NCBI GenBank assembly: GCA_947482665.1
Contig: CANKJK010000009.1
Coordinates: forward strand, 86,980 to 150,979
DNA length: 64,000 nucleotides
DNA from: Acidobacteriota bacterium
Lineage (GTDB): Bacteria > Acidobacteriota > Vicinamibacteria > Vicinamibacterales > UBA2999
Direction: 5' to 3'
Part shown: positions 35,885 through 46,376 of the stretch, one piece after another
Numbering within the stretch: position 1 is the stretch's first letter
How the letters are laid out: the number at the start of each line of letters is the position of its first letter
Notes under the pieces: model-generated
Told to the model about the DNA's origin: nothing
What the model saw: the letters and a program-made list of their open reading frames with translations, nothing else
The model's database searches: none
Program-made: the position numbers and the translations under genes

Positions 35885-38025
35885 TCGAAAAAGACCGTCG
35901 CCAGAGGCGGCACCGTCAGCACCAGCGACTGCGGCCGACCGTGACTCGCCACCGGCTCGGTGGACGCCTCGGCAAAGGGCGTCCCCGTGTTGGAGCCCGA
36001 GTAGGCCGCACTATCGGTGTTCAGACACTCCCGCCAGCGGCCGGCGAGCGGCACCCCGAGACGCAGGCCCTGATGCACGACGGGAGCGAAGTTCGACACC
36101 ACGAGCACGCGCGGCAGGCCATCGCTCCCCTTGCGCACGAAGGAGAAGAGACTCCGGGCCTCGTCGTCGTGACAGATCCACTCGAAGCCGTCCGCGCTGG
36201 TGTCGCATTCGTGGAGCGCCGGCGTTCGGCCGTAGAGATGATTCAGGTCGCGCACCAGACGCTGGAGTCCGGCATGTTCCGGGTACTGCAGCAGGTGCCA
36301 GTCGAGCGACTGGGCGTGATTCCACTCAGCGCCCTGGCCAAACTCCCCGCCCATGAACAGGAGCTTCTTGCCCGGGTGCCCCCACATGAATCCGTAGAAG
36401 GCGCGCAGGTTCGCAAACTGCTGCCACCGGTCCCCGGGCATCTTGTGCAGCAGCGACCGCTTGCCGTGCACCACTTCATCGTGAGAGAGCGGCAGGATGA
36501 ACTGCTCGGTGAAAGCGTAGATGAGCCCGAAGGTCATCTCGCCGTGGTGATAGGGACGGTGAATCGGGTCGCGCGACATGTAGGCCAGCGTGTCGTGCAT
36601 CCAGCCCATGTTCCACTTGTAGTGAAAGCCCAGGCCACCGGCATAGGTCGGCCGCGAGACCGCGGGAAACGCCGTGGACTCCTCGGCCACGGTGATGGCC
36701 TCGGGCCGTTCTCCGCCAATCACCTCATTGACGCGCTTCAGGAGTGAGATCGCTTCCAGATTCTCGCGTCCGCCGTGGACATTGGGAATCCACGCATCCG
36801 GCTGGCGGCTGTAGTCGCGGTACAGCATCGAGGCCACGGCATCCACGCGGAGTCCATCCGCCCCGAAGCGCTCGAGCCAGTAGAGGGCGCTGCCGGCCAG
36901 ATAGTTGCGCACCTCGCGACGGGCGTAGTTGAAGATGAGCGTGTCCCAGTCGGGGTGATACCCCTCGCGCGGGTCCGCGTACTCGTAGAGGTGGGTCCCG
37001 TCAAACCGCGCAAGGCCCCACTCATCCGAGGGAAAGTGCGCGGGCACCCAGTCCACCAGGACGCCAAGGCCCGCGGCGTGCGCCCGGACCACGAAGCGCC
37101 GCAAGCCGTCCGGATCGCCATAGCGCGCCGTGGGACAGTAGGCGCCCAGCGACTGATACCCCCACGAGCCGTCAAAGGGGTGCTCGCTGATGGGAAGCAG
37201 CTCCAGGTGCGTGAAGCCCAGATCGGCGGCATAGGGCACCAGGGTATCGGCCAGTTCATCCCAATCCAGCCACCGGTGCCCGTCCTCGGGCCTGCGCCGC
37301 CAGGAGGCCAGATGCACCTCGTAGATGCTCACGGGCGCGCCATGGGCATTCGCGGCGCGGCGGGCCTCCGACGGCGCGACCACCGGGCGGAGCGCCGCCA
37401 CTACGCTCGCGTTGGCGGGCCGCAGTTCGCTCGCCCGGGCCAGCGGGTCGGCCTTGAGCGGCAGCAGATGCCCGTCACGGTCGAGCAGCTCGTACTTGTA
37501 GTGCGCGCCAGCCGTCACGCCCGGAATGAAGATCTCCCAGATACCGCACTCGCGCCGGAGACGCATCGGGTGTCTGCGGCCGTCCCAGGTATTGAAGTCG
37601 CCGACGACACTGACCCGCGAGGCGTTCGGCGCCCACACGGCAAAGGCCGTCCCGGCCACGCCCTCCATCTCGATCGGCCGCGCCCCGAGCGCCTCGTACG
37701 GGCGCAGGTGCGACCCTTCCGAGAGCAGCCACACATCAAGCGGGGTAAGCACGGGGCCAAAGCGGTACGCATCGTCCTCAGTGGAGACCGCGCCGTCCGC
37801 CCACGTCACGCGGAGCCGGTAGCCGGCCTCGGGCGTGGGCGTCTCGAAGAGGCCACGCGCATCGGTCACGCGCATCATCGCCTCGGTCCACGCCGACGCA
37901 TCAACCACTGCCACGGCGGTCGCCCCCGGCCGCCACACGCGCAGCACACCCTCATGCGGGCCAAGCACCGCGAACGGATCGGGATGCCGGGCTTCCGAGA
38001 GTGCGTCGATCTCGGCGGGGGTCAT
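35872..38025 (-). CDS. glgB: 1,4-alpha-glucan branching enzyme
   Basis: 717-residue GH13_9 branching enzyme. The N-terminal '[10 protein letters not shown]' and second CBM48 module ('[20 protein letters not shown]') precede the barrel motifs '[20 protein letters not shown]', '[20 protein letters not shown]' (nucleophile Asp), '[11 protein letters not shown]' (Glu) and '[12 protein letters not shown]' (Asp). The ATG at 38025 is chosen because the longer frame upstream is a shadow of glgP. It lies 7 nt after the glgP stop. Confidence 0.96.
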   Translation of the reverse strand: MTPAEIDALSEARHPDPFAVLGPHEGVLRVWRPGATAVAVVDASAWTEAMMRVTDARGLFETPTPEAGYRLRVTWADGAVSTEDDAYRFGPVLTPLDVWLLSEGSHLRPYEALGARPIEMEGVAGTAFAVWAPNASRVSVVGDFNTWDGRRHPMRLRRECGIWEIFIPGVTAGAHYKYELLDRDGHLLPLKADPLARASELRPANASVVAALRPVVAPSEARRAANAHGAPVSIYEVHLASWRRRPEDGHRWLDWDELADTLVPYAADLGFTHLELLPISEHPFDGSWGYQSLGAYCPTARYGDPDGLRRFVVRAHAAGLGVLVDWVPAHFPSDEWGLARFDGTHLYEYADPREGYHPDWDTLIFNYARREVRNYLAGSALYWLERFGADGLRVDAVASMLYRDYSRQPDAWIPNVHGGRENLEAISLLKRVNEVIGGERPEAITVAEESTAFPAVSRPTYAGGLGFHYKWNMGWMHDTLAYMSRDPIHRPYHHGEMTFGLIYAFTEQFILPLSHDEVVHGKRSLLHKMPGDRWQQFANLRAFYGFMWGHPGKKLLFMGGEFGQGAEWNHAQSLDWHLLQYPEHAGLQRLVRDLNHLYGRTPALHECDTSADGFEWICHDDEARSLFSFVRKGSDGLPRVLVVSNFAPVVHQGLRLGVPLAGRWRECLNTDSAAYSGSNTGTPFAEASTEPVASHGRPQSLVLTVPPLATVFFEWRG

Positions 38026-38032
38026 CGTCGCG

Positions 38033-40462
38033 TCAGCGCCGCGGCTCGACGTGCCACACCCGCGCGGCGTACTCCGCAATCGTGCGGTCCGAGGAGAAGT
38101 AGCCCATGCCGGCCACGTTGAGGATGGCCGCTCTGGCCCAGGCGTCCCGTTCTCTGAAGAGCGCGTCCACGCGCGCCTGGGCCGCGAGATAGCTGTCCAG
38201 ATCCGCGAGGAGCAGATAGTGGTCTCCACCCCAGAGCAGCGAATCCATGAGTGCCCGGTAGCGCGAGGGCTCATCCGGCGAAAACGCGCCGCCACCAATC
38301 GCGTCCACGACGGCGCGCACCGTCCGGTTGTGCTCGTAGATCTCCATGGGACGGTAGCCGGCCTGTCGTCGGGCCGCGACCTCCGCCGTCGAGAGCCCGA
38401 AGACAAAGATGTGGTCGTCGCCGACCTGCTGCCGGATTTCGATATTGGCCCCGTCGTCGGTGCCGATGGTCAACGCCCCATTGAGCGCGAGTTTCATGTT
38501 CCCCGTGCCGGACGCCTCCGTGCCGGCCGTGGAGATCTGCTCCGACAGGTCCGCGCCAGGGATGATCGTCTCCGCGAGCGAGACCCCATAGTTCGGGAGG
38601 AACACCACCTTCAGCCGGCCATCGAGCCGCTCGTCTGCATTGATGACCTGACCGACATCGTGAATGAGCCGGATGATGGCCTTGGCTGCGACGTATCCAG
38701 AGGCGGCCTTTCCAGCAAATATCACAGTGCGCGGGACCCAGTCGTGGGGCCCTGACGCCAGCATCGCCTGATAGCGCGCCACCACCTGCAGGACATTGAG
38801 CAACTGGCGCTTGTATTCGTGGAAGCGCTTGACCTGCACATCGAACAGGCTCCCCGACGCCACCGCCACGCCCGTCAGCCCTGCGATGGTCGACGCAAGG
38901 CGGGCCTTGTTCGCGTGTTTGGCCGCCAGAAAACGCCCGCGAAATGCCGAGTCGTCCGCGAGCGGCCGCAACCGCTCCAGCTGCTGCAGGTCGGTCCTCC
39001 AGACCGGACCCAGCGCCTCATCGAGCAGAGCCGAGAGCGACGGGTTGGCCTGCGCCAGCCAGCGCCGCGGCGTCACGCCGTTGGTAATGTTGGTGAACCG
39101 TTCGGGCCAGCGGCGCGCGAAGTCCGCGAAGATCGTTTCAGTCAGCAGCGCGCTGTGCAAGGCCGAAACGCCATTGACCGTGTGGCTACCCGCGACCGCC
39201 AGGTGCGCCATCCGCACCCGCTTGTCGCCCTGTTCATCGATGAGGGACAACTGCTGCAGCAGCCGCACATCGCCGGGCTCGACGGCGTTGATCGCGTTCA
39301 GCAGTTCAAGATTGATGCGGTAGATGATCTCCATGTGCCGCGGCAGCACCTGCTGGACCAGGCTCACCGGCCAGGTCTCCAGTGCCTCAGGCATCAGCGT
39401 GTGGTTCGTGTAGCTGAAGCATGCCCGCGTCAGCGACCACGCCTCCGCCCACGCCAGACCGTGGTGATCGATCAGCAGCCGCATCCACTCGGCGATGCCG
39501 ATGGCCGGATGGGTGTCGTTCAGGTGGATCGCGACCTTCTCCGGTAGCGCCGCCAGGGCGTGCCCTTCTTCCAAGTGACGCGCCAGGATGTCCTGCAGGG
39601 ACGCGCTGGTGAAGAAGTACTCCTGCTTCAGACGGAGTTCGCGGCCGGCCGGGGTGCTGTCATTCGGATAGAGCACCCAGGAAATGTTCTCGAACTGATT
39701 CTTGAACTCCGCGGCCCGGGCATAGTCGCCGCTGTTGAAGGCGTGCAGGTCGATGTGCGCGGGCGCGGAGGCCCGCCACAGCCGGAGCGTGCTCACCCGG
39801 TCGGTGCCGTGCCCCGGCACCACCATGTCGTAGGCCTTGGCGTTCACCGTCGCCCCGGCATGCCAGCGGCCGCCGCCGCCTGACGCCGCCGCTGGCTCGA
39901 CCCAGCCATCGAAGTGCACGGGGTAGCAGACGCCCATCCGCGGGAACTCCCAGGGGGTCCCGTCCTCGAGCCACGGATCGGGGTGCTCCACCTGCCGGCC
40001 ACCATGCATCCGCTGGGCAAACATCCCGAACTCGTAGCGGATACCGTAGCCCCAGGCGGGCAGTCCTTCGGTGGCCATCGAATCCAGAAAGCACGCGGCG
40101 AGCCGGCCAAGGCCCCCGTTGCCCAACGCGGCATCGGGCTCACCGGATTGCAGGTCTTCGAGGGTACGGGCGTGCGCCGCAGCCACCTCGACCGCTCCGG
40201 GCGTCAGGTCCAGCGCGGCCAGCGCGTTCCCAAGGGTGCGACCCATCAGGAACTCCATGGAGAGGTAGTAGACGCGCTTCGCGCCGCTTGTCCGGTCCTC
40301 AGCCTGCGCACGCACCCAGCGCTCCGAGAGCTGCTCACGGGCCAGCAGCGCGACAGCCCGGAGCACTTCATCCGGACGGGCCTTCCGGGGCTCAACGCCC
40401 ACCTGGGTCAGCAGCCGGTCGCGCACAGCGTCGAGGAGAGGGGATGGGCCGCCGGAATTCAT
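38033..40462 (-). CDS. glgP: glycogen phosphorylase
   Basis: 809-residue GT35 phosphorylase, which releases glucose-1-phosphate from glycogen. '[15 protein letters not shown]' lies near residue 66, and the PLP-binding segment '[20 protein letters not shown]' lies near residue 650. '[18 protein letters not shown]' and '[11 protein letters not shown]' are also conserved. It is the first gene of the minus-strand operon and is divergent from glgC across 115 bp. No strong ribosome-binding site is seen before the ATG. Confidence 0.96.
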   Translation of the reverse strand: MNSGGPSPLLDAVRDRLLTQVGVEPRKARPDEVLRAVALLAREQLSERWVRAQAEDRTSGAKRVYYLSMEFLMGRTLGNALAALDLTPGAVEVAAAHARTLEDLQSGEPDAALGNGGLGRLAACFLDSMATEGLPAWGYGIRYEFGMFAQRMHGGRQVEHPDPWLEDGTPWEFPRMGVCYPVHFDGWVEPAAASGGGGRWHAGATVNAKAYDMVVPGHGTDRVSTLRLWRASAPAHIDLHAFNSGDYARAAEFKNQFENISWVLYPNDSTPAGRELRLKQEYFFTSASLQDILARHLEEGHALAALPEKVAIHLNDTHPAIGIAEWMRLLIDHHGLAWAEAWSLTRACFSYTNHTLMPEALETWPVSLVQQVLPRHMEIIYRINLELLNAINAVEPGDVRLLQQLSLIDEQGDKRVRMAHLAVAGSHTVNGVSALHSALLTETIFADFARRWPERFTNITNGVTPRRWLAQANPSLSALLDEALGPVWRTDLQQLERLRPLADDSAFRGRFLAAKHANKARLASTIAGLTGVAVASGSLFDVQVKRFHEYKRQLLNVLQVVARYQAMLASGPHDWVPRTVIFAGKAASGYVAAKAIIRLIHDVGQVINADERLDGRLKVVFLPNYGVSLAETIIPGADLSEQISTAGTEASGTGNMKLALNGALTIGTDDGANIEIRQQVGDDHIFVFGLSTAEVAARRQAGYRPMEIYEHNRTVRAVVDAIGGGAFSPDEPSRYRALMDSLLWGGDHYLLLADLDSYLAAQARVDALFRERDAWARAAILNVAGMGYFSSDRTIAEYAARVWHVEPRR

Positions 40463-40577
40463 GGTCTACTCATGGGGAGCGTGAGGCCCGGGACGGTGAT
40501 GTCCCGAGCACGTTCGCACAAACGTACTAGAAGACGGCGCCGGATGACAGTCGGCGGCACGTCCCGGGAGAACACAC
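40463..40577. promoter_or_regulatory. divergent glgP/glgC control region
   Basis: 115-bp gap separating the glycogen breakdown operon from the synthesis operon. It contains a 6-bp inverted repeat CGGGAC (40489-40494)/GTCCCG (40501-40506). It must hold both promoters, but no clear sigma-70 boxes are seen. Confidence 0.4.
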
Positions 40578-41846
40578 ATGTCCCTGCATATGACGCAGGT
40601 GCCCAGCATGGACCTGCCTCGCAAGGCCGTCGCGCTGGTGCTGGCGGGCGGCCGCGGCAAGCGGCTGATGCACCTCACGGACCGGCGCGCCAAGCCAGCC
40701 GTCTATTTCGGGGGCAAGTTCCGCATCGTGGACTTCGCCCTCTCGAACTGCCTGAACTCCGGTATCCGCCGGATTGGCGTCATCACGCAGTACAAGAGCC
40801 ACAGCCTCATGCGCCACATCCAGCGCGGCTGGGCCTTTCTGAACGCCGAGATGAACGAGTTCGTGGACGTGCTGCCCGCGCAGCAGCGGGTGGACGAAGA
40901 CCTCTGGTACCGCGGCACCGCCGACGCGGTCTTCCAGAATCAGGACATCGTGGCGTCCTACCGCGCCGAGTACGTGCTGATTCTCGCCGGCGACCACGTC
41001 TACAAGATGAACTACGCGCAGATGCTGGCCGACCACATCGCGCTCGGGGCCGAGTGCACGATCGGCTGCGTGGAGGTCGCGCGCAGTGAGGCGCACGCGC
41101 TGGGCGTGATGGCGGTCGACGAATCACGCCGCGTCATCGATTTTGTCGAAAAGCCGGCGGACCCGCCCACCATTCCCGGCAAGCCCGACCGGTGCCTGGC
41201 CAGCATGGGCATCTACATCTTCAAGGCGGCGTTCCTGTTCCGGGAGCTTGAGCGCGAGATGGCCGACCCCTCGTCGAGCCACGATTTCGGGAAGGATGTG
41301 ATCCCGCGCCTCGTCAAGATGGGCGTGGCGGCCGCGCATCCGCTGGAGATGAGCTGCGTTGGTCAGCGCGAGGGCTTCGAGCCCTACTGGCGCGATGTCG
41401 GCACGGTGGACGCCTACTGGGATGCGAACATCGACCTGACGGCGACGGACCCGCTGTTTGATCTCTACGACACGCAGTGGCCGATCTGGACCCATCAGCA
41501 GCAACTGCCGCCCGCCAAGTTCGTGCACAACTACGGCAACCGGCAGGGCATGGCGCTCGAATCGCTCGTCTCGAGCGGCTGCATCGTCTCGGGCCACATC
41601 GAGCGGACGATGCTCTTCTGGGGCGTCCGCGTCCACAGCTTCTCGAATGTCACCTCATCGGTCATCCTGCCCAACGTGCAGATCGGCCGCGGCGCCCGCG
41701 TGCACAAGGCCGTCGTCGACCGCGGCGCCCAGATCCCGGACGGGATGGTGATTGGCGAAGACCCCATCGCAGACGGCGAGCGCTTCTACCGCGCCCCGAG
41801 CGGAGTCACGCTCGTCACGCGCGAAATGCTGCGCGCCCTGCCGTAA
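40578..41846 (+). CDS. glgC: glucose-1-phosphate adenylyltransferase
   Basis: 422-residue ADP-glucose pyrophosphorylase, the committed step of glycogen synthesis. The N-terminal '[20 protein letters not shown]' (about 19-38) is the nucleotide-binding signature, with '[20 protein letters not shown]', '[17 protein letters not shown]' and '[20 protein letters not shown]' following. A C-terminal left-handed beta-helix is present. GGGAGA lies 6 nt before the ATG. Its stop codon overlaps the glgA start by one base (TAATG). Confidence 0.96.
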   Translation: MSLHMTQVPSMDLPRKAVALVLAGGRGKRLMHLTDRRAKPAVYFGGKFRIVDFALSNCLNSGIRRIGVITQYKSHSLMRHIQRGWAFLNAEMNEFVDVLPAQQRVDEDLWYRGTADAVFQNQDIVASYRAEYVLILAGDHVYKMNYAQMLADHIALGAECTIGCVEVARSEAHALGVMAVDESRRVIDFVEKPADPPTIPGKPDRCLASMGIYIFKAAFLFRELEREMADPSSSHDFGKDVIPRLVKMGVAAAHPLEMSCVGQREGFEPYWRDVGTVDAYWDANIDLTATDPLFDLYDTQWPIWTHQQQLPPAKFVHNYGNRQGMALESLVSSGCIVSGHIERTMLFWGVRVHSFSNVTSSVILPNVQIGRGARVHKAVVDRGAQIPDGMVIGEDPIADGERFYRAPSGVTLVTREMLRALP

Positions 41847-43303
41847 TGCCGGCCGCCCTGCGCGTCCTCCACGCCGCCGCGGAGGTCTTTCCACTCGTCA
41901 AGACCGGCGGCCTGGCTGACGTCGTCGCGGCGCTGCCCGTCGCCGAGCGCGCGGCCGGGTGTGATGCGCGGCTCCTGCTGCCCGGCTACCCGGCCATCCT
42001 CGATGCCCTCCGCACGCCCCGCACGGTCTGCGAGGCCGGGCCGGCGTTCGGCGCGCTCCGGGTGCGCCTGCTCCGCGGTCGCCTGCCGGACACGGACATG
42101 CCGGCGTATGTCATCGACGCGCCGTATCTGTTCCGCCGCGCGGGCGGCCCCTATCTGGATGCGGCCGGGGCGGAATGGCCCGACAACGCCCAGCGCTTTG
42201 CCCTGCTCGGGTGGCTGGCCGCGCATCTGGCCGCGGGCGATGCAGACGACCGCTGGCAGCCCGACGTCGTCCACGCCCACGACTGGCACGCCGCGCTTGC
42301 TTGCACCTACATGGCCGGACACGCGGCTACGCGGGCGCGCAGCGTCTTCACCATCCACAACCTCGCATTCCAAGGGCTCTTCCCGTTGCCCGACGCGGCC
42401 CTGCTCAACCTCCCGTCGCGCTGGCTGACCAGCGACGGACTTGAGTTTCACGGTCAGCTCAACTTCATGAAAGCCGGCCTCGTACACGCGGACCTGGTCA
42501 CCACGGTCAGCCCGACCTACGCCCGAGAGATCGGCACCGTCGAGTTCGGCTGCGGGCTGGAGGGCGTCATCCGCGCTCGCGGAGCCTCCGTTGTCGGCAT
42601 CCTCAATGGCATCGACGACCAGCAATGGGACCCCGCCATGGATCCCGCGCTCGCCGCGCGCTTCAGCGCCCAGGACCTGGCCGGCAAGCTGGCCTGCCGC
42701 CGGGCGCTGCAGCAGGAACTGGGACTCGACGTCGACGACGACGCGCTCGTGCTCACCATCGTCAGCCGGCTCTCCGCGCAGAAGGGCCTCGACCTGGTGA
42801 TTGCGAGCCTGGAGCCGCTCGTGCAGGCCGGCGTCCAGCTGGCGCTGCAGGGCACCGGCGACCCCGCGCTTGAGGCCGCGTTCCGGATGGCCATGGATGC
42901 ACACCCCGGTCGCGTGCAGGCGCGGATGGAGTGGGACGAGGACCGGGCCCACCGGCTGGTGGCCGGCGCGGACGCCATCGCCGTCCCCTCGCGCTTCGAA
43001 CCCTGCGGCCTCACGCAGATGTACGGCCTGCGCTACGGCACGGTGCCGATCGTGCGACGCGTGGGTGGCCTGGCCGACACCGTCGTCGATGCCACGCCCG
43101 AACAGCTCGCCGACGGGACAGCCACAGGCGTCGTGTTTGACGCCGCCACGCCCGCCTCCTTCGAACGCGCCGTCCGCCGCGCCCTCGAGCTCCGGCGCTC
43201 CCCCGCTTCGTGGCGCGCGATGATCCAGCAGGGCATGCAGGCACCACTGTCATGGGCGGGACCGGCCCAGGCCTACCTGGATCTCTACGCCTCCGGCGGC
43301 TGA
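41846..43303 (+). CDS. glgA: glycogen synthase
   Basis: 485-residue GT5 glycogen synthase using ADP-glucose. The N-terminal '[19 protein letters not shown]' (ADP-glucose binding) is near residues 14-32; '[11 protein letters not shown]', '[10 protein letters not shown]' and the C-terminal '[20 protein letters not shown]' match the family. It starts within the glgC stop codon, so the two are translationally coupled; a longer frame extending into glgC is a shadow. Confidence 0.96.
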   Translation: MPAALRVLHAAAEVFPLVKTGGLADVVAALPVAERAAGCDARLLLPGYPAILDALRTPRTVCEAGPAFGALRVRLLRGRLPDTDMPAYVIDAPYLFRRAGGPYLDAAGAEWPDNAQRFALLGWLAAHLAAGDADDRWQPDVVHAHDWHAALACTYMAGHAATRARSVFTIHNLAFQGLFPLPDAALLNLPSRWLTSDGLEFHGQLNFMKAGLVHADLVTTVSPTYAREIGTVEFGCGLEGVIRARGASVVGILNGIDDQQWDPAMDPALAARFSAQDLAGKLACRRALQQELGLDVDDDALVLTIVSRLSAQKGLDLVIASLEPLVQAGVQLALQGTGDPALEAAFRMAMDAHPGRVQARMEWDEDRAHRLVAGADAIAVPSRFEPCGLTQMYGLRYGTVPIVRRVGGLADTVVDATPEQLADGTATGVVFDAATPASFERAVRRALELRRSPASWRAMIQQGMQAPLSWAGPAQAYLDLYASGG

Positions 43304-43358
43304 CGAGATTTCTCCACACGCGCTGGATAGTCGTGGCACAATCGGCGCCCATTACGCC

Positions 43359-44753
43359 ATGACACGACACCTTGCTGCCCTCGTCGTCGGCCTGACCTTC
43401 GTCTCCCCGCTCGCCAGCGTGGAGTACGCCGCCGGCCGTTCCCCACTCACCGGACTCGACTACTTCGCCATCGAGACGCTCTACGGCCAGAGCCTCTACG
43501 CGCTTGAGACAGGCGCGGACCAGGGCAAGGCTGTCGCGGCCAGCTTCACGCCGGACGGCCAGTGGACCGCCCCCTCGGGCACCGTCACCGGCCGCGCCGC
43601 CATCGCGCAGCATGCCCTCACATCGCGGGGACGCCGGGCCTGGCTGACGAACCTCTCAATTGAACCGAGCGGCGAGGGCGCGGAGGGGTGGGCATGCATC
43701 ACCTTCAGCGAGGGCCTCCGCATGGTCGAAGGCGGCGTCTTTCATGACACGCTGGTGCGCACGCGCGACGGCTGGCGCGTCAAGACCCGCACCTATCTGC
43801 CGGGGACGCAGTGGCCAACCCGGCCGCTGCCAGTACTTGGCCCTTCAAACAACACGACCAGTGCGCTGACCGCCACGGACTATGCCGAGCTGAAGCACCT
43901 CATCACGCGCTACAACCTGGCCTACGACAACGCCGGCCCGTTCGATCAGGGGCTGTCGTCGCTGGTGCCGTTCACGCCCGACGCCCGATTCGACCGCATC
44001 AACGGACCGACCTTCATCGGCAAGGAGATCGCCCAGCAGTCCGGCGGCCACAAGCCGTTGCTGCACCACTGGGACACCAGCGCCTATGTGAGCGTGGCGC
44101 CGGATGGCACCGTCACCAACTTCATGTACGACATGCAGTTCAACATCGAGGAGAAGGGCGCTCCCGTGTCGCTCAACGGCGCGGGCCTGCTGCATCACCG
44201 CTACGTCAAGACGCCCGAGGGCTGGCGCGTGAGCTACCGTCTCTATGAGGGGGTTGGCTCGACGCCCCAGATCAACTGGCCCACGGCGGCTGAGGCGCCC
44301 ATCGCGCCGAAGCTCGCCCCCGAGCCTCGCGTGCGAGGCGAGAAGCTCAGCGGAGCGGACTACGTCGAGATCGAGCAGCTCTACATGCGGAACAACATCG
44401 CGTTCGACAGCGCGGCGGATGCGGGCCGCCGCTATGCGGACACCTTCACGGCGGACGGTGTGCTCATCCGCGGCGGCGATCGCGTCACAGGACCGGCGGC
44501 GCTCGCCGGCGTGGCCACCAGCGGGACACCGGGCATCCACACGTGGATCAGCAACCTGACCATTACGCCCTCGAAGCGCGGAGCCACCGGGCGCATCTAC
44601 GCGCTGACCATGGTCATCAACGGCGAGCCTGGCGTGAAGCAGTCCGCCACGCGCGGCATGGCCACCATCGATGACATCCTCGTGAAGACGCCGGGCGGGT
44701 GGCGCATCAAGCAGCGCACGATCACCCCGGTCGCCGCCGAATCCGTGCGGTAG
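43359..44753 (+). CDS. secreted protein with three tandem SnoaL-like domains
   Basis: 464-residue exported protein. A hydrophobic N-terminus (about residues 5-26) is followed by three NTF2/SnoaL-like modules (about 30-150, 170-305 and 330-455). Each opens with a similar helix ('LTGLDYFAIETLYGQSLYAL', 'LTATDYAELKHLITRYNLAY', 'LSGADYVEIEQLYMRNNIAF') and closes with a 'GWRVK'-like strand. Most SnoaL-like proteins have one module and bind small molecules or catalyse isomerisation, hydroxylation or hydrolysis. Triplication probably builds an intramolecular trimer. No ribosome-binding site is evident. It is followed 55 nt later by a porin-like gene, suggesting a shared substrate. Confidence 0.8.
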   Translation: MTRHLAALVVGLTFVSPLASVEYAAGRSPLTGLDYFAIETLYGQSLYALETGADQGKAVAASFTPDGQWTAPSGTVTGRAAIAQHALTSRGRRAWLTNLSIEPSGEGAEGWACITFSEGLRMVEGGVFHDTLVRTRDGWRVKTRTYLPGTQWPTRPLPVLGPSNNTTSALTATDYAELKHLITRYNLAYDNAGPFDQGLSSLVPFTPDARFDRINGPTFIGKEIAQQSGGHKPLLHHWDTSAYVSVAPDGTVTNFMYDMQFNIEEKGAPVSLNGAGLLHHRYVKTPEGWRVSYRLYEGVGSTPQINWPTAAEAPIAPKLAPEPRVRGEKLSGADYVEIEQLYMRNNIAFDSAADAGRRYADTFTADGVLIRGGDRVTGPAALAGVATSGTPGIHTWISNLTITPSKRGATGRIYALTMVINGEPGVKQSATRGMATIDDILVKTPGGWRIKQRTITPVAAESVR

Positions 44754-44808
44754 TAGCCCCCAACGGGACCGGCCATCTCACGCCGGTTCCGGTACTCTCG
44801 TCGTCACC

Positions 44809-46245
44809 ATGCGTACACCGCTCCTGTCAGCCCGCCTCGTCCGCTCCACGCTCCTTCGGGTCACCCTCGGGGCCCTGCTCCCGACCGCGGCCGTTCCGGC
44901 GCTGGCACAGCAGCCATCTTCGGCGAGTGCCACACCAGCCACCCAGACCCAGGAGCCTGCGGCGCCGGCCGAGCCCGGTCGTGCACTCCCCGGTTCCAGT
45001 TCACTACGCATCAGCGCGTCCTTCATGGCCGGCTATGGCAAGGACGGCGCGAACGCCACGCTGGGCTTCGAGAACCAGGGCCGGGTCGGCTACGCCATCG
45101 TGACCATCGAGGGCCGGCCCACGGAGCGGCTCTTCTTCCACGTGTCGATGAATCCGGTGAACGAGCGGGACCCGTTGCCCGCATGCGGCGCCGCCGGGTT
45201 CTTTTTCCCGAATGACCCGGCGCGCCTCTACGCCGGCCTCGACGGGCCGAATGTGCCCTGCGACCCGAAGAACGGCAACCGCCGCGTGGATGCCTATCGC
45301 GGCATCGCGCTGGACGTCACGCCGCAGCAGGGCGCCCTTCGCGAGGCCTTCGTCGACCTGCGCGCCACGCGCACCTTCACGGTCCGTTTCGGGCGCATGG
45401 CCCTGCCGCTCGGCTTTGACTGGCAGGACGCCGGCTCGATGACGGCGAAGGACGCGCCCCGCATCCAGCGCATCAACGCCGAGTCGAACTTCGGCGTGAT
45501 GTTCCGCTATGCGAGGCCCGTCGCCGGCCGAACGCGGCCGCTGATCGCCGCGAACCTGAGCGCCTTCCTTGGCGAGGGCAATCGGTGGTTCGACTACGAC
45601 TACTTCTACTTCGAGGACGGCACGCTCGACGCCAACTCCGCCCTGAGCAGCCTGGCCTCAGTCTCGTTCGCGCCAACCGACGCGCTGGAATTCCGCGCGG
45701 CGGTCAAGAAGGGCTTCACCGGCAGCAAGGTCGAGCGTCTGCCGAGTTACTGGGCCTCGAAGCGCAATGACGACGCGGTCGTGGCTGGCGCGTCCTATCG
45801 CCCGTTCCCCCACGTCCGCCTGATGGGTGAATGGGCCCGCTACACGTGGGGACCGACGGCCTCCTCCGCCGAGATGCTCGGCATCCCCTGGTCCACCATC
45901 ACGAAGCAGGGCTACTGGTTCAGCGCGGAAGGGCATCTGCCCACAATCCACAAGGCCACGCTGGGCGCCAGCGTGACGCACGAGCGCGTCGACCGCGCCG
46001 ACAGCCTGGTGCAGTTCCTCGCCGCCAACCATCTCTACGGCGTCACGACCGGGCAAAAGGATGAGCTGACAGCCGTCCGCGTCTTCGTCGACCTGGGGCG
46101 CGAGACCCGCCTGGGCTTCTACAAGACGTTCGACACCAACCCGTTTCCGCAGATTTCCGGCATCCGCCCCGTCAGCGGCCCAGCCAGGGACAGTCTGTCT
46201 TCCACGGAAAAGTACGGAATCGTGGTCCGGGTAGCGGTCGACTGA
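44809..46245 (+). CDS. outer-membrane porin-like beta-barrel protein
   Basis: 478-residue protein with a signal peptide (ends near 'VPALAQQ', residue 34), an Ala/Pro/Thr-rich linker (about 35-60), and a barrel domain made of alternating amphipathic strands rich in Tyr, Phe, Trp and Gly ('FMAGYGKDGANATLGFENQG', 'FTVRFGRMALPLGFDW', 'ETRLGFYKTFDTNPFP'). It resembles phosphate-selective porin O/P-type barrels, but the ligand is unknown. It follows the triple SnoaL-like gene on the same strand. Confidence 0.75.
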   Translation: MRTPLLSARLVRSTLLRVTLGALLPTAAVPALAQQPSSASATPATQTQEPAAPAEPGRALPGSSSLRISASFMAGYGKDGANATLGFENQGRVGYAIVTIEGRPTERLFFHVSMNPVNERDPLPACGAAGFFFPNDPARLYAGLDGPNVPCDPKNGNRRVDAYRGIALDVTPQQGALREAFVDLRATRTFTVRFGRMALPLGFDWQDAGSMTAKDAPRIQRINAESNFGVMFRYARPVAGRTRPLIAANLSAFLGEGNRWFDYDYFYFEDGTLDANSALSSLASVSFAPTDALEFRAAVKKGFTGSKVERLPSYWASKRNDDAVVAGASYRPFPHVRLMGEWARYTWGPTASSAEMLGIPWSTITKQGYWFSAEGHLPTIHKATLGASVTHERVDRADSLVQFLAANHLYGVTTGQKDELTAVRVFVDLGRETRLGFYKTFDTNPFPQISGIRPVSGPARDSLSSTEKYGIVVRVAVD

Positions 46246-46376
46246 ACCTGATCGCCCACGACTCCCGGACCTCCGGTAGAATCTCGGGTGGTCCGGACCT
46301 CGGCGGACGGCCCGGATGCCCCCGCCGGATGAGCTGGACATGAACCGCGTGCCCCTCGCACGCAAGGAGACGTTTG

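Noticed and set aside
33515..35944. 809-codon open frame on the plus strand across malQ and glgX
   Set aside because: Low-complexity Arg/His/Ala-rich shadow; both genes opposite carry full catalytic motifs.
43334..43349. TGGCAC with GG-N10-GC spacing upstream of the triple SnoaL gene, like a sigma-54 promoter
   Set aside because: The -12 part lacks the TTGC core, and the start site would fall at the ATG; likely chance in GC-rich DNA.
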